DNA of 64,000 nucleotides from Alphaproteobacteria bacterium (GTDB lineage: Bacteria; Pseudomonadota; Alphaproteobacteria; Geminicoccales; Geminicoccaceae), in NCBI GenBank assembly GCA_026982705.1, contig JALSGP010000039.1, positions 1-64,000 on the forward strand, given 5' to 3'. Positions 58,452 through 64,000 of this stretch are shown piece by piece; position 1 is the first letter of the stretch; every line of letters starts with the position of its first letter. Both the position numbers and the translations under genes were made by a program. Below the pieces are notes generated by a model, which made no database searches, was not told where the DNA came from, and worked only from the letters and a program-made list of their open reading frames with translations.

Positions 58452-60255
58452 GGCGCACCTCGGGATCCGGTTCCAGGTCCACGTAGACCGGCCAGCGGTT
58501 CTCCGCCAGCGCCGCCAGCGAGGGCACGGGCTGGCCGAGGCGGATGCGGTAGGCCCAGAGGTTGGTGAGCACCTTCTTGACGTAGACACGCGATTCCCGC
58601 ACCGGCACGCTCTCGAGATAGAGCAGCGGATCCCGGGCGAAGCGGCGCAGCAGTTCGCGATGCCAGCGCTCGAGGCGGCCGGCGCCGGCGTTGTAGGCGA
58701 GGGCCAGATGGACGAGGCTGCGCCCGGCCAGCGGATGGTCCATCAGCTCCTGCAGATGGGCCTGGCCGATGGTGAGGTTGATCACCGGATCGTAGAGGGC
58801 GCCGGCATTCCGATAGGCGATGTCGGCGCGACGGGCCACGCTGCGGGCGGTGGCGGGGCGGATCTGCATGAGACCGCGGGCCCCGCGGCCGCTGCGGGCG
58901 CGGGCATCGAAGCCGCTCTCGGCCCGCACGATGGCCCAGATCAGGGCCCGGTCCACCACATAACCCCCCTCGGGGGCGACGGCGAGCGGCGGATAGAGGG
59001 CCCCGTGGTGGCTGCGGCCGTCCACCAGCCGCAGGCGCTCGGCCACCCGGAGCTGGGCCGCCGGCAGGCGCAGCCGCTCGGCCAGGGCCGCGAGCGCGCC
59101 CAGGAGGCGCGGGCCGGCACGGGCGGCGAGCTTGCGGATCTCGGCCTCGGCCAGGTCGAGACGGCCCACCTGCACCAGCGCCAGGGCCCGGCGCGAGCCG
59201 GGAAAGCGGATGAGCAGGGACTCCACGTCGCCGGCATCGCCCACCGCGTCCCAGCCGAAGCGGATCTCCCGCCCCAGCACCGCCTTGGCGATCAGCCCGT
59301 AGAACTCGTCGCTCACCGAGGCGGCCCGGTGGAGCATGCGGGAGGCCGCTTCCGGCCGGCCGCTCACCAGGAAGGCCCGGGCGGCCCAGAAGGCGGCGCG
59401 AGCGGCGAGTTCCCCGCGCATCTCCGGATGGGTGGCCTCGGCGGCGAAGAAGGTGGCGGCCTCGGCATAACGGCCGGTGCGCCAGGCGGCGAGACCGGCC
59501 GTCCAGTAGAGGGCCGGCACCTCGGGACCGGTACGCTTGGCCGCCGGCGCGATCACCTCGAGGGCACGGGCGTCGTGACCGGCGGTGAGCTCGCCCCGCG
59601 CCACCAGCCAGCGCCCCAGGTCCACCACCCGCGCCCCGGCCCCGCGGGGCGGGTGGGCGAGACGGTGACGGGCGGCGGTGATGCGTCCCCGCGCCACCTC
59701 GCGGGCGAGCCGCACGAGCCAGCGGCGATCGCCGCGGCGCTCGACCAGCCCGTCGGCCAGCATGTCCGGCAGCGCCACGTCCTCGAAACTCTGGCCGCTG
59801 CCACCGAGATAGCCCGGGACCGGCCGCGGCGGCGGCGGGGCGCCCTTCGGCCGGCGCTTCTTGGCGAGGCGGTAGATGCGGCGCGCCTGGGGATGGTCGG
59901 CGTAGTCGGCGAGCCAGCGCACCAGTTCGGAATAGCGCGAGCGCCAGTGCGGGCCGAGATAGCGCTCCGCCAGCACGTGCCCCAGCAGCAGCCGGTTGCG
60001 CAGGCGGCGGATCAGCCGGTCGGCCTCGCGCATGCGCCCCGCCTCCTGCAGGGCGAAGATCCTGCGATAGCGGAGGACGTCCTGTCGCGAGAGGGGTTCG
60101 GGCAGCTGGGCCAGCGCCGTCGCCGGCTCGAAGCGCGGTTCGACCCGCGCGATCCGCAACGCGTCGTCCTCGGCCGCCGGCACCGGCGATGCGAGGACGA
60201 GGAGAATCGCGGCCGCGACGGCGCCCCTCCGGTATCGGACCCGATGTCGTGTCAT
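58432..60255 (-). CDS. Soluble lytic murein transglycosylase (Slt70-like)
   Basis: A 607-residue periplasmic enzyme that cleaves peptidoglycan glycan strands. After a signal peptide (about 1-28) comes a long helical superhelix of TPR-like repeats. The C-terminal lysozyme-like domain has the catalytic glutamate in VRAESGFDARARSG (about residue 444), RGLMQIRPATA, and LALAYNAGAGRLERW. The family domain order is complete. ATG 60255 is used; the 3' end overlaps moaB. It is preceded by the uracil-DNA glycosylase gene after 51 bases. Confidence 0.92.
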   Translation of the reverse strand: MTRHRVRYRRGAVAAAILLVLASPVPAAEDDALRIARVEPRFEPATALAQLPEPLSRQDVLRYRRIFALQEAGRMREADRLIRRLRNRLLLGHVLAERYLGPHWRSRYSELVRWLADYADHPQARRIYRLAKKRRPKGAPPPPRPVPGYLGGSGQSFEDVALPDMLADGLVERRGDRRWLVRLAREVARGRITAARHRLAHPPRGAGARVVDLGRWLVARGELTAGHDARALEVIAPAAKRTGPEVPALYWTAGLAAWRTGRYAEAATFFAAEATHPEMRGELAARAAFWAARAFLVSGRPEAASRMLHRAASVSDEFYGLIAKAVLGREIRFGWDAVGDAGDVESLLIRFPGSRRALALVQVGRLDLAEAEIRKLAARAGPRLLGALAALAERLRLPAAQLRVAERLRLVDGRSHHGALYPPLAVAPEGGYVVDRALIWAIVRAESGFDARARSGRGARGLMQIRPATARSVARRADIAYRNAGALYDPVINLTIGQAHLQELMDHPLAGRSLVHLALAYNAGAGRLERWHRELLRRFARDPLLYLESVPVRESRVYVKKVLTNLWAYRIRLGQPVPSLAALAENRWPVYVDLEPDPEVRHARTDR

Positions 60256-60306
60256 CGCACTCGCGAAGCTAGCCGCATTCCCGGCCCCGCGAAAGTCCCG
60301 GCGCGA

Positions 60307-61152
60307 TCACACCCCGCCGCCCTCCGCCAGCCGCGCGGCGACGGCGAGGAGATCGCGCCAGGCGAAGCGTTTCTGGGCCGGCTGTCTCAGCAGATAGGCC
60401 GGGTGATAGGTGACCCAAGCGGGGATCGGCTGCGGCAGATCGTCCGAGCGATAGACGAATTCGCGACCGCGCAGTCGCGTCACGCCCTCGTCCACCCCCA
60501 GCAGCACCCGGGCGGCGAGCCCGCCCAGGAACAGGAGCACCCGCGGCCGCACCAGGGCGATCTGCCGTTCCAGGAAGGGCAGGCACATGGCGATCTCGGC
60601 GGCGGTGGGCGGCCGGTTGCCCGGCGGGCGCCAGAAGACGGTGTTGGTGATCCACACCCGGCTGCGGTCGAGGCCGATACAGGCCAGCATGCGATCCAGG
60701 AGCTGCCCGCTGGGGCCGACGAAGGGCCGTCCCAGCCGGTCCTCCGCCGCTCCCGGCGCCTCCCCCACCAGGAAGAGTGCGGCATCCGGCGCCCCGTCGG
60801 CGAAGCACAGCCGGGTGGCGGTGGCGGCGAGGGGGCAGGCGTCGAAACGCTCGAGCGCCGCCCGCAGCTCGTCGAGATCACGGCAGGCGCGGGCGATGCG
60901 GCGGGCATCGGCGATCTCGCCCTGGACGTCCCGCACCCGCGCGGGTGCCGGTCCGCGCGGCCGCGCGGTCTCGCCGAAGAGATCCAGCCCTGCGGGCGCG
61001 CCCCCGGGCGGGGTGGCCGCCGGCGGCGCTTCCGCCGCCACCCCCTCCTCCTTTCCGCCCGGCTCCACCAGCGTGGCGTCGATCCCCGCCTCCGCCTGCC
61101 AGACGAGCCAGGCGGCCAGCGCCCGGACGTCCTCCTCGTCCGGTCCCGTCAC
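60307..61152 (-). CDS. Uracil-DNA glycosylase (family 4-like)
   Basis: A 281-residue DNA repair enzyme that removes uracil. Family 4 features are clear: FLVGEAPGAAEDRLGRPFVGPSGQLLDRML (GEAPG motif), VWITNTVFWRPPGNRPPT, LPFLERQIALVRP, and WVTYHPAYLLR (HPxxLLR motif). Of the four cysteines that hold the 4Fe-4S cluster in typical members, only those in FDACPL and AMCLPFL are seen; the CxxC partner and the KCRPPGNR cysteine (here FWRPPGNR) are replaced. An N-terminal extension of about 95 residues is low-complexity and unconserved. The cluster may be missing or altered. Confidence 0.85.
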   Translation of the reverse strand: MTGPDEEDVRALAAWLVWQAEAGIDATLVEPGGKEEGVAAEAPPAATPPGGAPAGLDLFGETARPRGPAPARVRDVQGEIADARRIARACRDLDELRAALERFDACPLAATATRLCFADGAPDAALFLVGEAPGAAEDRLGRPFVGPSGQLLDRMLACIGLDRSRVWITNTVFWRPPGNRPPTAAEIAMCLPFLERQIALVRPRVLLFLGGLAARVLLGVDEGVTRLRGREFVYRSDDLPQPIPAWVTYHPAYLLRQPAQKRFAWRDLLAVAARLAEGGGV

Positions 61153-61176
61153 GGTGCCCGTCCTCCCGGGCGACGG

Positions 61177-61515
61177 TCAGTCCCCCTCGCCGGGTTCGTC
61201 GGTGAAGAAGCGCTCGAACTTGCCGCTCACGCCCTTCCATTCGTCGGCGTCGGCCGGCGGATCCTTCTTGCGGGTGATATTGGGCCAGATCTCGCTGTAC
61301 TTGCGATTGAGATCGAGCCACTTCTCCGCCTCGGGCTCGGTGTCGGGAATGATGGCCTCGGCCGGGCATTCGGGCTCGCACACGCCGCAGTCGATGCACT
61401 CGTCGGGATTGATGACGAGCATCACTTTGCCCTCGTAGAAGCAGTCCACGGGGCAGACCTCGACGCAGTCGGTGTACTTGCAGCGGATGCAGGCGTCGGT
61501 GACCACGTAGGTCAT
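61177..61515 (-). CDS. fdxA: Ferredoxin FdxA (7Fe type)
   Basis: A 112-residue ferredoxin with a [3Fe-4S] and a [4Fe-4S] cluster. The first site reads [18 protein letters not shown] and the second [17 protein letters not shown], with the spacing of 7Fe FdxA proteins. A C-terminal extension with [17 protein letters not shown] is typical of alphaproteobacterial FdxA. ATG 61515 is the start. It lies between mutL and the glycosylase gene on the same strand, with its own short gaps of 51 and 24 bases. Confidence 0.95.
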   Translation of the reverse strand: MTYVVTDACIRCKYTDCVEVCPVDCFYEGKVMLVINPDECIDCGVCEPECPAEAIIPDTEPEAEKWLDLNRKYSEIWPNITRKKDPPADADEWKGVSGKFERFFTDEPGEGD

Positions 61516-61566
61516 GGATGTGTTCTCCCTCTTCCGGCGTCGAGCCGGTCCTCCGGCCCGGACGGC

Positions 61567-63336
61567 CTAGCGCCGTGCGAACAGACGTTCCAGTTCGCTG
61601 CGCCGCAGCGTGATATAGGTGGGGCGCCCGTGATTGCACTGGGCGGCGTGCGGGGTCGACTCGATCTGGCGCAGGAGCGCGTTCATCTCGGCGAGACCGA
61701 GGCGGCGGCCGGCACGCACGCTGCCGTGGCAGGCGACGGTGGCGAGGACGCGCTCGATGCGCGTCTCCAACCCCGCCGCCGTGCCGAGGGTGCGCAGGTC
61801 CTCGGCGAGATCGGCGAGCAGCGGCCGCAGCTCCAGCCGCAGGCCCTCCACCGCCGGCACCTCCCGCACCAGCACCGCGCCCGGCCCGAAGGGCTCCACC
61901 ACCAGCCCCGCCCGCGCCAGCACTTCCCGCTGCTCCGCCAGCACCGCCGCATCGGCCTCGGCCAGCTCCACCACCTCCGGCTGCAGCAGCAGCTGACGCG
62001 GCACGCCCCGCGTGCGGAGATCCGCCTTGAGCCGCTCGTAGACGATGCGCTCGTGGGCGGCGTGCTGATCCACGATCACCACCGCATCCGCCGTCTCGGC
62101 GACGATGTAGGTGTCGAACAGGAGCGCCCGGGCGACGCCCAGCGGCCCCGCCGGTATCAGGTCCGGCGCGGCGCCGGCCGGCGCCGGCTCCGGCGGCGGG
62201 GCGAAGAGGGCCGCGGCCTCGGCCAGTCCCGGTGAGGCCGGAGGCGGGGCGGCCGCCGGCGGAGGCGAGGGTACGGGGGGCGGGGCCCCGGGCCCGGGAT
62301 CGGGGGCGCGCACCACCACGGCGCTGCGGTGGCCGTGTTCGGCCAGTGCCCGGCGCAGCGCCCCCACCACCAGCCCTCGCACCCGCTCCGGTTCGCGGAA
62401 GCGGACCTCCAGCTTCTGGGGATGGACGTTGACGTCGACCCGCTCCGGCAGGAGCTCCAGGAACAGCGCCACCACCGGATGCCGCCCCTGCGGCAGGAGA
62501 TCGCCGTAGGCGGCGCGTACCGCCGCCAGCAGCAGCCGGTCGCGCACCGGCCGGCCGTTGACGAACAGATACTGATGGCGGGTGTGGTTGCGGGAGAGGG
62601 TGGGCAGCGCGGCGAGGCCACGCAGATGCAGACCGTCGCCCGCCGCCGCCACGGTGAAGGCGGCTTCCGCCACCTCGTCGCCCAGGAGCGCCGCGATGCG
62701 TCCCGGCTCCACCCCGGCGCGGGCCTCGCCCACCGCCGCCAGGTCCAGCACCCGACGGCCGTCGACGGTGAGGCGGAAGGCGACGCCGGGCCAGGCCATG
62801 GCCAGCCGCCGCACCACCTCCGCCGCCGCCTCCGCCTCGCTGCGGGCGCTGCGCAGGAAGCGGCGGCGGGCCGGCAGAGCGTGGAACAGATCGGCCACCT
62901 CCACCCGGGTCCCGGGCGCCCCGGCGGCCGGCACCGGCCCCTCCCGCCTTCCGTTCTCCACCCGGATGCACCAGGCGTGGGGCGCGTCCGGTGGCCGACT
63001 CGTGAGGACGAGGCGGGCGACGGCGGCGATGGCCGGCAGCGCCTCGCCCCGGTAGCCCAGGGTGGTGATGCGCACCAGCCCCTCGTCGGCGAGCTTGGAG
63101 GTGGCGTGGCGCTCGAGGGCGAGGGGCAGCTCCTCGGCGCTCATGCCGCAGCCGTCGTCCGTCACCAGCACGAGGCGCCGGCCGCCCTCCACCAGCTCCA
63201 CGGCGATGCGGCGGGCGCCGGCATCGAGGGCGTTCTCCACCAGTTCCTTCACCACCGAGGCCGGCCGCTCCACCACCTCGCCGGCGGCGATGCGGTCCAC
63301 CAGATGATCGGGCAGACGACGGATGCGCACGCTCAC
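61567..63336 (-). CDS. mutL: DNA mismatch repair protein MutL
   Basis: MutL couples MutS mismatch recognition to strand cleavage. The 589-residue protein has the N-terminal GHKL ATPase motifs (ENALDAGA, DDGCGM, GYRGEAL) and a proline/alanine-rich linker at about 340-395. The C-terminal dimerisation domain includes the endonuclease motif DQHA-x2-E-x4-E (VDQHAAHERIVYERL) as well as ACHGSVRAG and the CNHGRPT zinc-type element. It therefore belongs to the nicking MutL group, unlike E. coli. GTG 63336 overlaps the stop of the M16 peptidase gene (GTGA). Confidence 0.96.
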   Translation of the reverse strand: MSVRIRRLPDHLVDRIAAGEVVERPASVVKELVENALDAGARRIAVELVEGGRRLVLVTDDGCGMSAEELPLALERHATSKLADEGLVRITTLGYRGEALPAIAAVARLVLTSRPPDAPHAWCIRVENGRREGPVPAAGAPGTRVEVADLFHALPARRRFLRSARSEAEAAAEVVRRLAMAWPGVAFRLTVDGRRVLDLAAVGEARAGVEPGRIAALLGDEVAEAAFTVAAAGDGLHLRGLAALPTLSRNHTRHQYLFVNGRPVRDRLLLAAVRAAYGDLLPQGRHPVVALFLELLPERVDVNVHPQKLEVRFREPERVRGLVVGALRRALAEHGHRSAVVVRAPDPGPGAPPPVPSPPPAAAPPPASPGLAEAAALFAPPPEPAPAGAAPDLIPAGPLGVARALLFDTYIVAETADAVVIVDQHAAHERIVYERLKADLRTRGVPRQLLLQPEVVELAEADAAVLAEQREVLARAGLVVEPFGPGAVLVREVPAVEGLRLELRPLLADLAEDLRTLGTAAGLETRIERVLATVACHGSVRAGRRLGLAEMNALLRQIESTPHAAQCNHGRPTYITLRRSELERLFARR

Positions 63337-64000
63337 GGCCGGTCGCTTCCGATCCCCTCGGGCTCGCCGGCGACCGCGAACAGGATGGGCCGGCCGAAGA
63401 GGCGCGTCGAGACGCGGCGCACGTCCTCGAGGGTGACCGCCTCGACGAGGGCGTTGCGCCGCTCCAGATAGTCGCGGCCGAGCCGCTGGTAGGAGATGCC
63501 GGCGAGCATGCGGGCGACGCCGTCGTTGCTGGTGAAGCGCAGGGGGAAGGAGCCCACGAGATAGGTCTTGGCATCCTCCACCTCGCGCGCCGTCACCTCC
63601 CCCTCGGCCATGCGGCGCGCCTCCCGCGCCACCAGCCGGACGGCCTCGCCCACATTGGCGTTGGAGGTGGCAAGGCCGCCCATCCACAGGGGCGCGTGGG
63701 CGAGATCGAGGAGATAGGTGTAGACGCCGTAGACCAGCCCCCGCTTCTCGCGGATCTCCTCGGTGAGCCTGGAGCTGAACCCGCCGCCGCCGAGGATGTA
63801 GTTGGCCACGTAGGCGGCGTAGAAGTCGGGATCGTGGCGGTCGATGCCGGCATGGCCGAAGACCACCACGCTCTGGGGCACCGGCAGTCGCTCCACCACC
63901 GTGCCCCCCTCCACCGGTGCGGCGTCGGCGATGCCCCCCGCGGCGGGCTCGGCCGGCAGCTCGCCGAAGGTGCGCTCCAGGAGCCGCGCCAGCTCCTCCG
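63333..64000 (-). CDS. M16 family peptidase (insulinase-like), C-terminal part only
   Basis: The visible 222 codons are the C-terminal half of an M16 zinc peptidase; the gene continues past the window edge. The segment contains the R/Y-type substrate-binding motif of the second M16 domain, FSSRLTEEIREKRGLVYGVYT, and RFTSNDGVARMLAGISYQRLG. The zinc HxxEH motif belongs to the N-terminal domain and is not visible, or to a partner subunit if this is the non-catalytic member of a PqqL-type pair. The stop overlaps the mutL start, so the two are co-translated. Confidence 0.85.
   Translation of the reverse strand, partial: EELARLLERTFGELPAEPAAGGIADAAPVEGGTVVERLPVPQSVVVFGHAGIDRHDPDFYAAYVANYILGGGGFSSRLTEEIREKRGLVYGVYTYLLDLAHAPLWMGGLATSNANVGEAVRLVAREARRMAEGEVTAREVEDAKTYLVGSFPLRFTSNDGVARMLAGISYQRLGRDYLERRNALVEAVTLEDVRRVSTRLFGRPILFAVAGEPEGIGSDRP

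Noticed and set aside
58375-62235. An open frame of 1286 codons on the plus strand
   Set aside because: It is the antisense of moaB, the lytic transglycosylase, the glycosylase, fdxA and part of mutL, all of which have strong family motifs.
1-64000. CRISPR arrays, tRNA/rRNA genes or insertion sequences
   Set aside because: I saw no regularly spaced repeats, cloverleaf-like or rRNA-like sequence, transposase motifs or terminal inverted repeats. A tRNA or covariance-model scan could still reveal a small RNA.

Overview
This is a gene-dense, very GC-rich stretch of a bacterial chromosome, almost certainly from an alphaproteobacterium. The evidence is the mitofilin-type (Mic60-like) gene sitting beside hemY, hemD and hemC, the infA-maf-RNase E/G-yacG run, the leuS-lptE-holA block with a DUF3576 lipoprotein gene, and HlyU, DUF6455 and Bpt family genes. 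The order is most likely Rhodospirillales/Geminicoccales-like, but that is an inference from gene content only. I see no rRNA or tRNA gene, CRISPR array, insertion sequence or prophage, so this looks like core chromosome with a few accessory genes.

Layout. Positions 1-5.9 kb carry a DUF6455-like protein, a class A penicillin-binding protein, a DUF488 protein, a PfkB sugar/adenosine kinase and IlvD. Positions 5.9-13.6 kb hold an island for tetrahydromethanopterin/methanofuran-linked C1 metabolism: HlyU-like protein, MptG, a secreted unknown, a pterin carbinolamine dehydratase, an MfnE-like kinase, a dihydropteroate synthase, FhcA, a DmrB-type flavoprotein and a fused DUF1269 protein of unknown role. 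Positions 13.6-25.2 kb are housekeeping: SlyD-like FKBP, DacB, infA-maf-rng-yacG, hemY, Mic60-like, hemD, hemC, tsaD and a helix-turn-helix regulator. Positions 25.2-33 kb carry an acyl-CoA synthetase, a potassium channel with a zinc ribbon, GH15-otsA and a D-2-hydroxyacid dehydrogenase.

Positions 32.9-38.3 kb are the minus-strand DUF3576-leuS-lptE-holA-MT-A70 methylase operon. Positions 38.4-43 kb hold two HTH regulators, a CoA-binding protein, MetY and MeaB. Positions 43-45.2 kb form a small phosphatase/CBS/PP2C cassette. Positions 45.3-48.3 kb are YihY-fabI-aroC. Positions 48.4-51.9 kb hold a cytochrome P460, a frameshifted HxlR regulator, recX, bpt and an orphan TRAP binding protein. Positions 52-64 kb hold an amine oxidase, folD, DUF167, YggT, a large secreted cysteine-containing protein, a SAF oxidoreductase, moaB, a lytic transglycosylase, a uracil-DNA glycosylase, fdxA, mutL and the 3' part of an M16 peptidase gene.

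The genome is highly compacted. Many co-directional genes share 4-base stop/start overlaps, and six of ten convergent gene pairs overlap at their 3' ends. The most notable observations are the H4MPT island with two unassigned coupled proteins, a probable AUU start codon for otsA, an HxlR regulator broken in a run of seven G, and two near-identical HTH regulators that share a candidate operator. An MT-A70 methylase coupled to holA also stands out.
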